From the NCBI GenBank assembly GCA_944322935.1, contig CALUQO010000001.1, positions 107,934 through 169,990 of the forward strand: DNA of 62,057 nucleotides. Direction: 5' to 3'. The stretch is from Candidatus Gastranaerophilales bacterium (lineage in GTDB: Bacteria; Cyanobacteriota; Vampirovibrionia; Gastranaerophilales; Gastranaerophilaceae). How positions within the stretch are numbered: the first letter of the stretch is position 1; every line of letters begins with the position of its first letter. The position numbers and the translations under genes were made by a program. Shown here piece by piece: positions 34,776-44,012 of the stretch. The notes beneath the pieces were generated by a model. It was not told where the DNA came from, searched no databases, and was given only the letters and a program-made list of their open reading frames with translations.

Positions 34776-34804
34776 TTTGGTACTCCTGTTGATTGTATTA
34801 TATA

Positions 34805-34911
34805 TGAATAATTGTTCAAATGTCAAAGTTTTGTAAAATTTTATAATTGCACCCTTGACAGTTGAACAGTTGCTCAATTATAATAGTTATATGGTTGAAC
34901 AAATGTTCAAC
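34805..34911 (+). promoter_or_regulatory. P-type ATPase promoter with three SmtB-type operators
   Basis: Consensus -35 TTGACA (34855-34860) and -10 TATAAT (34879-34884) with an 18-bp spacer. Three TGAACA-like dyads surround it: TGAATAATTGTTCA (34805-34818), TTGAACAGTTGCTCAA (34862-34877, inside the spacer) and the perfect 18-bp palindrome GTTGAACAAATGTTCAAC (34894-34911). These match the known SmtB/CzrA operator type. Apo-repressor would block polymerase directly; metal releases it. Confidence 0.88.
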
Positions 34912-34963
34912 AAAAACAAAAGATGTAAAATAAAAACTAAAAACAAAACGAAAAGAGGCATAT

Positions 34964-36862
34964 ATGTGCGAACACAATGACCCTGGACACTGTCACGAAC
35001 ATGCACACGGCAATCAAAAAAACGTGATAATAAGGATTGCCGCTGCAATTTTAATCTTTGTTTGCGCGATGGTGTTCCCTGCAGAGGGCTTTTTAAGGTT
35101 TGCTGTGTTTGCGCTGGCTTATTTGCTTGCCGGCGCTGATGTACTGTTTCGTGCTGTTAAGAATATTTTTAAAGGCGATGTCTTTGACGAAAACTTTTTG
35201 ATGGGCATTGCCACGCTCGGAGCTTTTGCGATAAAAGAATACCCCGAGGCTGTTATGGTTATGGTTTTGTATCAGATAGGCGAATATTTCCAGCACAGTG
35301 CTGTTGAAAAATCGCGCAAATCTATACAGACCCTTATGGATATACGTCCGGACTATGCGAACCTTGAAAAAGACGGCAGGATCGAGAAAGTCGACCCTTC
35401 GGCAGTGCGGAAGAATGATGTAATTGTTGTCAAAACAGGCGAAAAAATCCCGCTTGACGGTATTGTGACAGAGGGAAAGGCGCTTGTTGATACCGCTGCT
35501 CTGACAGGGGAGTCTGTTCCTGTTAGCACAAAGGCCGGTGATAGTGTTTTGAGCGGATGTATTAATACAAACGGTCTGTTAAAAATCTCTGTTACAAAAG
35601 AGTTTGGCGAATCTACCGTATCAAAAATTCTTGAGATGGTTGAACATGCAGCCTCTAAGAAAACAAAAACCGAAAATTTTATAACAAAATTCGCAAGATA
35701 TTACACACCGGCTGTTGTCGCAGGTGCTTTGCTTCTGGCTTTTGTTCCTCCGCTGGTTATAGAGGGTGCGCAGCTGTCTGTGTGGGTATACAGGGCGCTT
35801 ACCTTCCTTGTTATTTCGTGTCCGTGTGCACTCGTAATCTCTGTTCCGTTAAGCTTTTTCGCCGGCATCGGCGCTGCTTCTAAATGCGGAATACTGGTTA
35901 AGGGCAGCAGCTATCTGGAGATTGTTTCTAACATCGAAACAGCGGTTTTTGACAAAACCGGCACACTCACAAAAGGCGTGTTTAGCGTCAACAAAATTCT
36001 CGGTGAAGATAAGGCCCAAATTCTCCGCTTTGCTGCTCTGGCAGAGGCTTATTCAAGCCACCCGATAGCCTGTGCTCTCAAGGCTGCTTACGGCAAGGAA
36101 GCTGACGGCACGCTTGTAAATGGCGTGACAGAACATGCCGGCAAGGGTGTTGAGGCGTGCGTTGACGGGGCAAAGGTGCTTGCGGGCAATGCTGCTTTGA
36201 TGGAGATGTTCAATGTTGAATATGAAAAAGCGAATGAGGCCGGAACCCTTGTATATGTGGCAAAAGATGGCAAATATCTCGGCTGTGTTGTGATTGCTGA
36301 TGAGCTGAAAGACGACGCTGCAGCCGCAATAAGTGATTTGAAACATAAGCAGCATGTTAAAAATGCTGTAATGCTCACTGGAGATTCCGAATCCGCAGCG
36401 TGCTATGTTGCTCAAAAACTCGGTCTTGACTCGTTTTATGCACAGCTTTTGCCTGCTCAAAAGGTAGAAATTACTGAACGATTAATTAAAGAAAAATCTA
36501 AAAACAGGAGCGTTGTCTTTGTCGGCGACGGAATAAACGACGCACCCGTATTGACTCTTGCAGATGCGGGGATTGCGATGGGGGCTCTCGGCTCTGACGC
36601 GGCAATCGAGGCTGCTGACATTGTGATTATGGATGACAAACCGTCTAAGGTCTGTATTTTGATAAAAATTGCAAGAAAGACCATGGGGATTGTTAAGCAG
36701 AATATTGTCTTTGCAATAGGGATAAAATTGTTGTTTCTTTTGCTCGGCGCGTTTGGCTTTGTGACTATGTGGGGCGCAGTGTTTGCCGATGTCGGCGTAA
36801 CTTTTATTGCAATTTTAAATTCGCTCAGGGCTTTACATACTTCTGATTTTATTAAAAAATAA
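34964..36862 (+). CDS. Zn/Cd/Pb-type P1B ATPase exporter
   Basis: Heavy-metal efflux ATPase of 632 residues in the inner membrane. Signatures: actuator TALTGESVPVS, the metal-binding TM motif CPC at 286-288 (VISCPCALVISVP), the phosphorylated DKTGTLTKG with Asp at 330, SHPIA for ATP binding, and VFVGDGINDAPVLTLADAGIAMG. There is no N-terminal HMA domain; a short His/Cys-rich start (MCEHNDPGHCHEHAHGN) replaces it, as in some zinc exporters. CPC plus an SmtB-type regulator points to Zn/Cd/Pb rather than Cu. The symbol zntA/cadA/ziaA cannot be chosen safely. It is 87 bp from the regulator's operators and 20 bp upstream of a ZIP gene. Confidence 0.93.
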   Translation: MCEHNDPGHCHEHAHGNQKNVIIRIAAAILIFVCAMVFPAEGFLRFAVFALAYLLAGADVLFRAVKNIFKGDVFDENFLMGIATLGAFAIKEYPEAVMVMVLYQIGEYFQHSAVEKSRKSIQTLMDIRPDYANLEKDGRIEKVDPSAVRKNDVIVVKTGEKIPLDGIVTEGKALVDTAALTGESVPVSTKAGDSVLSGCINTNGLLKISVTKEFGESTVSKILEMVEHAASKKTKTENFITKFARYYTPAVVAGALLLAFVPPLVIEGAQLSVWVYRALTFLVISCPCALVISVPLSFFAGIGAASKCGILVKGSSYLEIVSNIETAVFDKTGTLTKGVFSVNKILGEDKAQILRFAALAEAYSSHPIACALKAAYGKEADGTLVNGVTEHAGKGVEACVDGAKVLAGNAALMEMFNVEYEKANEAGTLVYVAKDGKYLGCVVIADELKDDAAAAISDLKHKQHVKNAVMLTGDSESAACYVAQKLGLDSFYAQLLPAQKVEITERLIKEKSKNRSVVFVGDGINDAPVLTLADAGIAMGALGSDAAIEAADIVIMDDKPSKVCILIKIARKTMGIVKQNIVFAIGIKLLFLLLGAFGFVTMWGAVFADVGVTFIAILNSLRALHTSDFIKK

Positions 36863-36882
36863 ATTTTAGAGGTATTTAAAAT

Positions 36883-37722
36883 TTGGAACAGTTAATTTTA
36901 TTAATAAAGGCTACTGCAATTGCTGGCATTGGCGGCACAGGGCTTGGCGGTATAATTGGCGCATTATTTAAAAAAGATTCTAACAAAACAGCCAGCCTGC
37001 TGTTGAGTTTTGCGGCAGGTGTTATGGTTGCGATAGTTTGTTTTGACCTTATATTGAGCGCACTGGATACAAAAACAGGTGTATATACTGTATGTGCAGG
37101 TATTTGCGCGGGTGTTGCACTTGTCTATCTTTTGAACCTTTTTATTGACAGAACAACCAATCATGAGGTTTCTCACATTGACAAATCCCACCCGGAAACA
37201 GCTGACGACCTTGATGAAATTATCCACAGCAACCACCTTTCCGTGCACATAAGAAAGCACGATGACAACGTGTCATTGTTTATAGCAGGTGTGATAATGG
37301 CGTGTGCAATTGCGCTGCATAACCTTCCTGAGGGTATGACAATCGGTGCGTCTTTTGCCAACACTAACGGCGTAATGCAGGGCTCGGCGCTTGTGCTCGC
37401 TGTGTTGATAGGTCTGCATAATATCCCTGAAGGGATGGCTATTGCAGTACCTCTGATTAACGGCGGGGTAAGACGCCGTATGGCTATACTTGTCACAGCA
37501 CTGGCAGGTGCACCTACTATTGTCGGGGCGATTCTGGGTTACTGGATTGGCGACCTCGGGCCTTTAGGGCTTGCGTTGAGCTTGAGTTTTGCGAGCGGGG
37601 CTATGCTGTATGTTGTGTTCGGCGAGATTTTGCCGCAGTCTATTCTTATGTATCGCAGCAAGCTGCCAGCGTTTTTTGTTATTATAGGTATGCTTGTCGG
37701 GTTGATTGTTATAAATGTTTAA
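36883..37722 (+). CDS. ZIP-family metal transporter
   Basis: A 279-residue protein with about eight TM segments and a His/Asp-rich loop between TM3 and TM4 (IDRTTNHEVSHIDKSHPET, IHSNHLSVHIRKHDDN). TM4 carries ALHNLPEGMTIGASFA and TM5 GLHNIPEGMAIAVPL, the paired HNxPEG metal-binding motifs of ZIP/ZupT/GufA proteins. The start appears to be TTG 36883 after AGAGG. ZIP proteins generally bring zinc or other divalent metals into the cytosol, so its place in an operon with an exporter and zinc-type repressor is odd. Separate promoter elements between them were not seen. Confidence 0.9.
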   Translation: MEQLILLIKATAIAGIGGTGLGGIIGALFKKDSNKTASLLLSFAAGVMVAIVCFDLILSALDTKTGVYTVCAGICAGVALVYLLNLFIDRTTNHEVSHIDKSHPETADDLDEIIHSNHLSVHIRKHDDNVSLFIAGVIMACAIALHNLPEGMTIGASFANTNGVMQGSALVLAVLIGLHNIPEGMAIAVPLINGGVRRRMAILVTALAGAPTIVGAILGYWIGDLGPLGLALSLSFASGAMLYVVFGEILPQSILMYRSKLPAFFVIIGMLVGLIVINV

Positions 37723-37780
37723 TGTTTTATAAACTTTTGTAAATTTTTTGAAATTTGAAATAAAATCTTAAATATACCTG

Positions 37781-37915
37781 TTGACGAGCAATTTTGTTTA
37801 ATATAAGGTTATTATTACACTAGCTGGCTGTGCGCATAAATGTGTGCGCTTTTAATAAAATTAAAAAGCCCCATCACACAAGCGTACCCCGGCATGTTAA
37901 CAAAGACTTACGACA
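37781..37915 (+). promoter_or_regulatory. Promoter and structured leader of the ribosomal protein operon
   Basis: TTGACG at 37781-37786 and ATATAAG near 37801-37807 could form a promoter, though the spacer is short (about 15-16 bp). The leader before rpsJ contains GCGCA...TGCGC near 37832-37850 followed by TTTTAATAA, a weak attenuator-like hairpin. E. coli S10 is controlled through such a leader by L4; whether that holds here is unknown. ZIP-gene read-through is also possible because no strong terminator was seen before it. Confidence 0.4.
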
Positions 37916-37946
37916 AATAATAACAAAAGCAAAGGAAGTATAACAA

Positions 37947-38264
37947 ATGAGTACAGCTCAAAGACAAAGAATCAGAGTTTGCTTAAAAGCATATGATCAT
38001 AAGCTCATTGACGTTTCCGCAGAAAAAATTGTTGAAACAGCAAAGAGAACAGATGCTAAGGTTGCAGGTCCTATTCCTCTTCCGACAAAAAGAAGATTAT
38101 ATTGCGTTTTAAGATCACCTCACGTTGATAAAAAATCAAGAGAACATTTTGAAATGCGTATCCACAAAAGAATTATCGACATCTATGACCCGACTCAACA
38201 GACAACTGAAGAGTTAAGCAGAATGGATTTACCTGCAGGTGTTGATATTGAAGTAAAACTCTAA
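37947..38264 (+). CDS. rpsJ: 30S ribosomal protein S10
   Basis: A 105-residue 30S subunit protein that also pairs with NusB in antitermination. Typical opening [17 protein letters not shown] and the conserved loop [36 protein letters not shown] precedes ATG at good spacing. It is the first gene of the operon; in Cyanobacteria rpsJ usually sits with the str genes instead, so this order is a difference from that sister group. The stop codon is directly followed by the structured element at 38262-38305. Confidence 0.97.
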   Translation: MSTAQRQRIRVCLKAYDHKLIDVSAEKIVETAKRTDAKVAGPIPLPTKRRLYCVLRSPHVDKKSREHFEMRIHKRIIDIYDPTQQTTEELSRMDLPAGVDIEVKL

Positions 38265-38305
38265 GGTGTGTGAAAGCTTGCAGGCTTTCAGAACAGAAAG
38301 ACCTG
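38262..38305 (+). promoter_or_regulatory. Structured element after rpsJ with two exclusive hairpins, copy 1
   Basis: The rpsJ stop begins TAAGGTGTGTGAA, identical to the sequence after rplN. GAAAGC (38272-38277) pairs with GCTTTC (38284-38289); alternatively CAGGCTTTC (38281-38289) pairs with GAAAG-A-CCTG (38296-38305) around loop AGAACA. The two hairpins share one arm and cannot coexist. The rest of the 210-bp gap to rplC is A/T-rich with GGAGAAAGG before rplC. Confidence 0.6.
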
Positions 38306-38474
38306 TAGCTGCCACAAACTTTTCAGGCTTCATTAAGGGTTAATAAATCCGAAACAAATAACACATTACAATTGAATATGATTTAATGTGATCTACAGTC
38401 CGTAACAACAAAGAGGCGGCAGGGACATCCGCCCGAAGTAAGAAGAGTAGCGCTCACAAGGAGAAAGGTAGAAT

Positions 38475-39152
38475 ATGACTACAAACGCTAAAAGCGCCCA
38501 AAAATCTGCCAGCAAAAACAGATTAGGCGTTATCGGTAAAAAATTAGGAATGACTCAGGTCTTTGACGAACAAGGACTTGCAATTCCTGTAACAGTTATC
38601 AAAGTTGACCCGATGACTATCACACAGGTTAAAACTGTTGACTCTGACGGTTACAATGCGATTCAGGTCGGTTTTGAACCTGCTAAAGAAAAACATCTTT
38701 CTAAAGCACAAATCGGTCACTTCGCTAAAAACGGTCTTGATAACTTCAGACATTTGCAGGAATTCAGAGTAGAAAACTCATCAGAATATACAGTTGGACA
38801 ACAAATCGACTTATCTGTACTTGAAAACGTTGCAAAAGTTGACGTAACAGGCAAATCAGTCGGTAAAGGTTTTCAGGGTACCGTTAAGAGATGGAACTTC
38901 TCAAGAGGCCCTATGGGACACGGTTCTAAAAACCACAGAGAACCCGGTTCTATCGGTGCAGGTACTACTCCGAGCCGTGTAATTAAAGGCAAAAGAATGG
39001 CCGGAAACATGGGGAACGAAAAAGTAACTATTACTAAGTTAACTGTTGTTCAGGTTGATAAAGACAGCAACTTGCTTCTGGTTAAGGGATCAGTCCCCGG
39101 CCCTGAAGGAAAAATGGTTACAGTAATCCCTTCAAGAGTTAAATGGAACTAG
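38475..39152 (+). CDS. rplC: 50S ribosomal protein L3
   Basis: A 225-residue early-assembly protein near the peptidyl-transferase centre. Core: LGVIGKKLGMTQVFDEQGLAIPVT, then GKGFQGTVKRWNFSRGPMGHGS and GRMAGNMGNEKVT-like KRMAGNMGNEKVTITKL. It is longer than the usual 205-213 residues because of about 15 extra N-terminal residues (MTTNAKSAQKSASKN). AAGGAGAAAGG precedes ATG 38475, so this start is well supported and the extension is probably real. Confidence 0.97.
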   Translation: MTTNAKSAQKSASKNRLGVIGKKLGMTQVFDEQGLAIPVTVIKVDPMTITQVKTVDSDGYNAIQVGFEPAKEKHLSKAQIGHFAKNGLDNFRHLQEFRVENSSEYTVGQQIDLSVLENVAKVDVTGKSVGKGFQGTVKRWNFSRGPMGHGSKNHREPGSIGAGTTPSRVIKGKRMAGNMGNEKVTITKLTVVQVDKDSNLLLVKGSVPGPEGKMVTVIPSRVKWN

Positions 39153-39213
39153 CGAATTTTCGCTTTTATAATAAACAACTCAAACATAACAAATTTAATT
39201 GAGGTTAAAAAAA

Positions 39214-39849
39214 ATGACAAAAGAAGTTTCAATATTAAATACAAAAGGAAGTGCAGTAGGACAAATCGCCCTCGACGAAAAAGTCTTCGGCGTTGAACCT
39301 AACCTGCATGTTATGCACCTTGCTTTAAGACGCCAGTTGAATAACGGCAGAGCAGGCACTGCATGCACAAAAACAAGAGCCGAAGTATCTGGCGGCGGAA
39401 GAAAACCCTGGAAACAAAAAGGTACAGGCCGTGCAAGAGCCGGTTCATTAAGATCACCTCTGTTTGCAGGCGGCGGCGTTATCTTTGGACCCAAACCAAG
39501 AGATTACGGTTTCTCTATGCCTTCTAAAGCAAGAAGACTCGCTCTTAAATCAGCTTTATCAGCAAGAATCGAAAATACTGTTCTGGTTAAAGATTTCTCT
39601 GAAATCAATGAACCTAAAACAAAATTGATGGCTGAAACTCTTAAAGCTCTTAAAGTTGAAGGTAAAGTTTTAATCATTGCTGACGTTAAAGCAGCAGAAA
39701 ACGCTTACCTCGAATTGAGCGCAAGAAATTTACCGAATGTAAGAATTATATTACCTTCTAACTTGAACGTGAAAGACCTGTTAGAAGCAGATAACGTAAT
39801 TATTACAGAAGCAGCAATAAATGAAATTACTGAAAGGTTGTCTAAATAA
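39214..39849 (+). CDS. rplD: 50S ribosomal protein L4
   Basis: A 211-residue protein with the exit-tunnel loop AEVSGGGRKPWKQKGTGRARAGS and SPLFAGGGVIFGPKPRDY. L4 binds 23S rRNA early in assembly and in E. coli represses the S10 operon. ATG 39214 is used; an in-frame upstream codon at 39199 lies in the spacer. Its stop overlaps the rplW start (TAATG), giving translational coupling. Confidence 0.96.
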   Translation: MTKEVSILNTKGSAVGQIALDEKVFGVEPNLHVMHLALRRQLNNGRAGTACTKTRAEVSGGGRKPWKQKGTGRARAGSLRSPLFAGGGVIFGPKPRDYGFSMPSKARRLALKSALSARIENTVLVKDFSEINEPKTKLMAETLKALKVEGKVLIIADVKAAENAYLELSARNLPNVRIILPSNLNVKDLLEADNVIITEAAINEITERLSK

Positions 39850-40157
39850 TGAGCAGCATGAAAAACAATACGGAAAGATTGTACGACATCATTAAAAGAC
39901 CTATCATCACTGAAAAGTCTATGGAAGCAACTTCATTGCAGCAATACACTTTCGAAGTGGTTAAAGATGCAACAAAAGTAGAAATTGCTCAAGCTGTCGA
40001 ACTGGCTTTCCCGGGCAGAAAAGTTAAAAAAGTAAGAACAGTTTATATGCCTTCTCACGCAAGACGTGTCGGCTATAACATGGGCAGAACTCAATCAGGA
40101 AAAAAAGCTATTGTTTCCATTGAGGGCGAACCTATTTCAGAATTAATCGGTGCGTAA
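39849..40157 (+). CDS. rplW: 50S ribosomal protein L23
   Basis: A 102-residue protein at the tunnel exit, docking site for trigger factor and SRP. Motifs: LYDIIKRPIITEKSM and YTFEVVKDATKVEIAQAVELAFPGRKV, KVRTVYMPSHARRVG. It is coupled to rplD by a one-base overlap. The 100 bp to rplB hold no gene beyond a possible four-codon reading frame after AAGGAC and the rplB ribosome site (CAGGAG). Confidence 0.96.
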   Translation: MSSMKNNTERLYDIIKRPIITEKSMEATSLQQYTFEVVKDATKVEIAQAVELAFPGRKVKKVRTVYMPSHARRVGYNMGRTQSGKKAIVSIEGEPISELIGA

Positions 40158-40257
40158 TCGTTCCGGTTGAGTAAAAGTACACAAAAAGGACATAACGGTG
40201 GCAAAAGATTAACAGCCGATGGTTATGTAAACCCTAGAAAACAGGAGCAAAAGAAAA

Positions 40258-41091
40258 ATGGGTATAAAAATACTTAATCCGACTTCTCCAGGACAAAGAG
40301 GAATGACGAAGAGCGATTTCGAAGAAATCACAACTTCTAAACCCGAAAAATCCCTGTTGAAGCCAATAAGAAAAACAGCAGGAAGAAATAACACAGGCCG
40401 CATTACATGCCGTCACAAAGGCGGCGGCGTAAAAAAAGCTTACCGTGTAATCGACTTCAAACGCGAAAAATTCGGTATCCCTGCTACAGTTAAAACAATT
40501 GAATACGATCCGAACAGAAACGTAAGAATTTCGTTAGTATTCTACGCTGACGGTGAAAAAAGATATATCTTAACACCTCAGGGCTTGAATGTCGGCGACA
40601 CTATCGTTTCCGGTCCGGAAGCAGATATTATCACAGGTAACGCATTGCCGTTGGAATTGATTCCGTTAGGTACTATGGTTCACAACGTTGAAATGATTCC
40701 GGGACGTGGTGCAAAATTAGTCAGAACAGCAGGTGCTGCTGCCCAATTAATGGCTAAAGAAGGCAACTACGTAACCATCAAGTTACCGAGCTCAGAAATG
40801 AGAATGATAAGAAAAGAATGCATCGCAACAGTAGGCGTTTTAGGCAATGCTGAACAGAAAAACATGAAAATCGGTAAAGCCGGACGTAAAAGATACATGG
40901 GTATCAGACCTACAGTCCGCGGTGTAACAATGAACCCTTGCGATCACCCTCACGGCGGTGGTGAAGGTAAAACAGGTCCCGGCGGACACCCGAAAACTCC
41001 ATGGGGTAAACCGGCTCTTGGTTATAAAACTAGAAAATCTAACAAGCACTCTGACAAATATATTGTAAGAGGCAGAAAACGTAATAAGTAA
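40258..41091 (+). CDS. rplB: 50S ribosomal protein L2
   Basis: A 277-residue protein required for subunit joining and peptidyl transfer. Hallmarks: [39 protein letters not shown], and the C-terminal [19 protein letters not shown] with the conserved His. Length and motifs are standard. The rpsS start follows after 11 bp. Confidence 0.98.
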   Translation: MGIKILNPTSPGQRGMTKSDFEEITTSKPEKSLLKPIRKTAGRNNTGRITCRHKGGGVKKAYRVIDFKREKFGIPATVKTIEYDPNRNVRISLVFYADGEKRYILTPQGLNVGDTIVSGPEADIITGNALPLELIPLGTMVHNVEMIPGRGAKLVRTAGAAAQLMAKEGNYVTIKLPSSEMRMIRKECIATVGVLGNAEQKNMKIGKAGRKRYMGIRPTVRGVTMNPCDHPHGGGEGKTGPGGHPKTPWGKPALGYKTRKSNKHSDKYIVRGRKRNK

Positions 41092-41102
41092 GGAGATAAT
41101 GA

Positions 41103-41384
41103 ATGGCTCGTTCGCTAAAAAAAGGTCCATTTGTACAAGAATCACTTCAGAAGAAAATCGCTAAGATGAACGAAGCTGGAGAGAAAAAAGTAATAAAAAC
41201 TTGGTCAAGAGCATCAATGATTGTACCCGATATGCTGGGTCATACAATTGCTGTTCACAACGGCAAAAGCCACGTACCTGTTTATGTTACAGAACAAATG
41301 GTTGGTCATAAATTAGGTGAATTTGCACCTACAAGGTTATTCAGAGGCCATGCAGGTCAAGATAAAACAGCTAAAAGGAAGTAA
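41103..41384 (+). CDS. rpsS: 30S ribosomal protein S19
   Basis: A 93-residue protein of the 30S head that contacts S13 and the A-site finger. [50 protein letters not shown] and [16 protein letters not shown] are all typical. AAGGAG precedes the start; rplV begins 3 bp after its stop. Confidence 0.97.
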   Translation: MARSLKKGPFVQESLQKKIAKMNEAGEKKVIKTWSRASMIVPDMLGHTIAVHNGKSHVPVYVTEQMVGHKLGEFAPTRLFRGHAGQDKTAKRK

Positions 41385-41387
41385 ATT

Positions 41388-41729
41388 ATGCAAGAATCAA
41401 TGGCAAGACAAACTAATATAAGCATGCCGGCTCGCAAATTACGCAGAGTAATCAACGAGTTAAGAGGCAAAACTGCTTTAGAAGCAGCTAAAATCTTAAA
41501 ATTTATGCCATACTTCGCAGCAAGAGTTGTTGAAAAAAACTTGGTTGCAGCAATTGCTAACGCTAATGAAAAATTCGGTGCAAATGCTGAAGACCTCAAA
41601 ATTTCAGAAATCTTTGCCGACGAAAGTAAAACATACAAGAGAGGTAAACCGAGAGCTCAAGGCAGAATCTACAGAAGACTCAAAAGAACTTCTCATTTAA
41701 CAGTTAAATTAGCAAGTAATAAGAATTAA
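41388..41729 (+). CDS. rplV: 50S ribosomal protein L22
   Basis: A 113-residue protein lining the exit tunnel. [22 protein letters not shown] and the C-terminal hairpin [21 protein letters not shown](S) are recognised. ATG 41388 has AAGGAAG at good spacing; the next ATG (41400) is a possible alternative that would give a start closer to other L22 proteins. rpsC follows after 11 bp. Confidence 0.96.
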   Translation: MQESMARQTNISMPARKLRRVINELRGKTALEAAKILKFMPYFAARVVEKNLVAAIANANEKFGANAEDLKISEIFADESKTYKRGKPRAQGRIYRRLKRTSHLTVKLASNKN

Positions 41730-41740
41730 GGAGGCTGACC

Positions 41741-42478
41741 TTGGGACAAAAGACACATCCAAAAGGATTCAGAGTAGGTATAATCGAACCTTGGGAAAGC
41801 ACATGGTATGCTAAGAGAAAAGATTATCCCGAATTCGTTAAAGAAGACGATAAATTAAGAAAATACATTAAGAAAAGACTCTATGCAGCAGGCATTTCTA
41901 AGATATTAATCGACAGAAAAGCTCAAAACCTCAACATCACCGTTGTAACTGCTAAACCCGGTATCGTTGTAGGCAGAGGCGGTCAGGGTATCGAAGAATT
42001 GAGAGCTGACATAGCAAAACTCGTTAACAGAACAGTTTCAATCGACGTGGTTGAAGTTGCAAGAACAGATGCCGATGCTCAACTGGTAGCAGAAAACATC
42101 GCTCTTCAATTGGAAAAACGTATCGCTTTCAGAAGAGCAATGAAACAGTCTATCCAAAGAACAATGAGATCAGGCGTTCAAGGTATCAAAATTATGGTAT
42201 CAGGACGTTTGGGCGGCGCTGAAATTGCAAGAAGCGAATGGGTAAAAGAAGGAAGAATTCCTCTTCAAACTCTCAGAGCTGACGTAGACTACGGCTTCGC
42301 TGAAGCTGATACTATCATGGGTAAAATCGGCGTAAAAGTTTGGATTTTCAAAGGCAACTTAATGCCCGGCGAAAAAGCTGATATGAATATCAAATCCAAA
42401 AAAGCAGCCGTAAACCATGAGGAAAAACCGGTAGGCGGCAGAAGAAGAAAAAGAAACGCTGAAGCTGCTGCAGAATAA
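41741..42478 (+). CDS. rpsC: 30S ribosomal protein S3
   Basis: A 245-residue protein at the mRNA entry site. [20 protein letters not shown] opening, the KH RNA-binding loop [19 protein letters not shown], and [26 protein letters not shown]. The end ([19 protein letters not shown]) is a basic tail. The start codon is TTG, placed by AGGAGG eight bases upstream and by the conserved G-Q-K-T-H that follows at once. Confidence 0.97.
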   Translation: MGQKTHPKGFRVGIIEPWESTWYAKRKDYPEFVKEDDKLRKYIKKRLYAAGISKILIDRKAQNLNITVVTAKPGIVVGRGGQGIEELRADIAKLVNRTVSIDVVEVARTDADAQLVAENIALQLEKRIAFRRAMKQSIQRTMRSGVQGIKIMVSGRLGGAEIARSEWVKEGRIPLQTLRADVDYGFAEADTIMGKIGVKVWIFKGNLMPGEKADMNIKSKKAAVNHEEKPVGGRRRKRNAEAAAE

Positions 42479-42520
42479 CAGTTAAATTAATACAAAACAA
42501 TAATTAGGAGCGACACTAAA

Positions 42521-42940
42521 ATGTTAATGCCCAAAAAAACAAAATATCGTAAAAAAATGAAAGGCAGAATGAAAGGACACGAAACCAGAGGTACCAAACT
42601 CGAATTCGGTAACTTCGGTCTTATTGCCTGCGATCCTGCCTGGATTACATCAAGACAAATAGAAGCCGCAAGACGTGCGATGACTCGTAACATCAAAAGA
42701 GGCGGTAATGTTTGGATTAAAATATTCCCGGATAAACCTATTACTGCAAAACCTGCTGAAACTCGTATGGGTAAAGGTAAAGGTAACCCTGAATACTGGG
42801 TTGCGGTAGTTAAACCGGGCAGAGTTCTCTTTGAATTGGACTTCCCGCAAAGAGACGTTGCTATCGAATCACTTAAATTAGCAGCTCAAAAGCTTCCTAT
42901 CAAAGTTAAAATTATTGAAAAAGAAGCTGCTGAAGCTTAA
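42521..42940 (+). CDS. rplP: 50S ribosomal protein L16
   Basis: A 139-residue protein that positions A-site t[22 protein letters not shown] (family MLxPKRTKFRK), [22 protein letters not shown], and [22 protein letters not shown] are standard. TAGGAG precedes the start. It follows rpsC by 42 bp and precedes rpmC by 40 bp. Confidence 0.97.
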   Translation: MLMPKKTKYRKKMKGRMKGHETRGTKLEFGNFGLIACDPAWITSRQIEAARRAMTRNIKRGGNVWIKIFPDKPITAKPAETRMGKGKGNPEYWVAVVKPGRVLFELDFPQRDVAIESLKLAAQKLPIKVKIIEKEAAEA

Positions 42941-42980
42941 TAAAGTGAATAATTACCAATCGTAATTAAAGGAAAAAACA

Positions 42981-43175
42981 ATGAAATTACAAGAACTTAA
43001 AGAAAAATCAATAGATGAGCTTAATACGCTGATTGCTGACACAAAAAAGCAGCTGTTTGATTTGAGATTGCAAAAAGCTTTGCAAAAACTCGAAAACCCT
43101 GCACAAATTCGTCAGTTAAAAACAGTTATAGCTCAGGCTAAAACGTTAATTAAAGAAAAGTCAGAGGTAAAATAA
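42981..43175 (+). CDS. rpmC: 50S ribosomal protein L29
   Basis: A 64-residue two-helix protein near the tunnel exit. MKLQELKEKSIDELNTLI and LFDLRLQKALQKLENPAQI match the family. AAAGGA upstream. One base separates its stop from the rpsQ ATG, so translation is coupled. Confidence 0.95.
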   Translation: MKLQELKEKSIDELNTLIADTKKQLFDLRLQKALQKLENPAQIRQLKTVIAQAKTLIKEKSEVK

Positions 43176-43176
43176 G

Positions 43177-43422
43177 ATGCCGAAGAAAGAAAAACAAGGT
43201 GTTGTGGTAAGCAACAAAATGGACAAAACAGCTGTTATACAAGTAGCTGAATATAATAAACACCCTAAATACCACAAAATCATCGAAACTCACAAAAAAT
43301 ATAAAGCACACGATGCTGAAAATGTTTGCAACGTTGGTGACGTGGTAAGAATCGTTGAATCAAAACCAATCTCAGCTGACAAACGCTGGGTTATCTCAGA
43401 AATTGTTGAAAAGGCTAACTAG
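43177..43422 (+). CDS. rpsQ: 30S ribosomal protein S17
   Basis: An 81-residue OB-fold protein binding 16S rRNA early in assembly. KQGVVVSNKMDKTAVIQVA, HPKYHKIIETHKKYKAHD and GDVVRIVESKPISADKRW are typical. It follows rpmC by one base; 77 bp to rplN have no gene. Confidence 0.96.
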   Translation: MPKKEKQGVVVSNKMDKTAVIQVAEYNKHPKYHKIIETHKKYKAHDAENVCNVGDVVRIVESKPISADKRWVISEIVEKAN

Positions 43423-43499
43423 ATAAGGGATTGATTCTGATTTTAGGACAAAATGTCTAAACTTAGACGGAATTTCTTGAATAATAAAAGGATAAGACA

Positions 43500-43868
43500 A
43501 TGATACAAAATGAAACCAGATTAGTAGTGGCTGACAATACAGGCGCAAAAGAGCTTCTTGTTATCCGTGTTATGGGCAGTTCTAACAAAAAATATGCTCA
43601 CGTGGGTGACGTTGTCGTTGCAGCTGTAAAAGATGCTACACCTAATATGGCTGTTAAAAAATCTGATGTAGTAAAAGCCGTTATCGTTAGAACAAAAGCT
43701 GATATTAAACGTGCTGACGGCTCTGTAATCAGATTCGATGAAAATGCAGCCGTAATCATAAACAAAGACGGCAACCCGAGAGGAACCCGTGTATTCGGTC
43801 CTGTTGCCCGTGAGTTAAGAGATAAAAACTTCATGAAGATTATCTCACTTGCACCGGAAGTTATTTAA
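43500..43868 (+). CDS. rplN: 50S ribosomal protein L14
   Basis: A 122-residue protein at the subunit interface. [42 protein letters not shown] (within the family's variation) and [18 protein letters not shown] with the typical end ISLAPEVI. Its stop codon is the first part of the structured element copy 2, matching the situation after rpsJ. Confidence 0.97.
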   Translation: MIQNETRLVVADNTGAKELLVIRVMGSSNKKYAHVGDVVVAAVKDATPNMAVKKSDVVKAVIVRTKADIKRADGSVIRFDENAAVIINKDGNPRGTRVFGPVARELRDKNFMKIISLAPEVI

Positions 43869-43906
43869 GGTGTGTGAACCCGTCGGGGTTCGAGAACTCG
43901 AAGCCC
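43866..43906 (+). promoter_or_regulatory. Structured element after rplN with two exclusive hairpins, copy 2
   Basis: TAAGGTGTGTGAA recurs here exactly as after rpsJ. GAACCC (43876-43881) pairs with GGGTTC (43886-43891); alternatively GGGGTTCG (43885-43892) pairs with CGAAGCCC (43899-43906, one mismatch) around loop AGAACT. Arm sequences differ from copy 1 but pairing is kept, and both second loops begin AGAAC. Downstream in the 144-bp gap is another hairpin, AAATC/GATTT near 43965-43977. Confidence 0.6.
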
Positions 43907-44012
43907 AGTGGGTGCAACCGTTCCAACCCGCCGTTGTGACGGAGCGAAAGCGAAGGAACGAACAAATCTTTGATTTGACAGGCGGATAAACAACTTAATT
44001 AAGGAAAGAACA

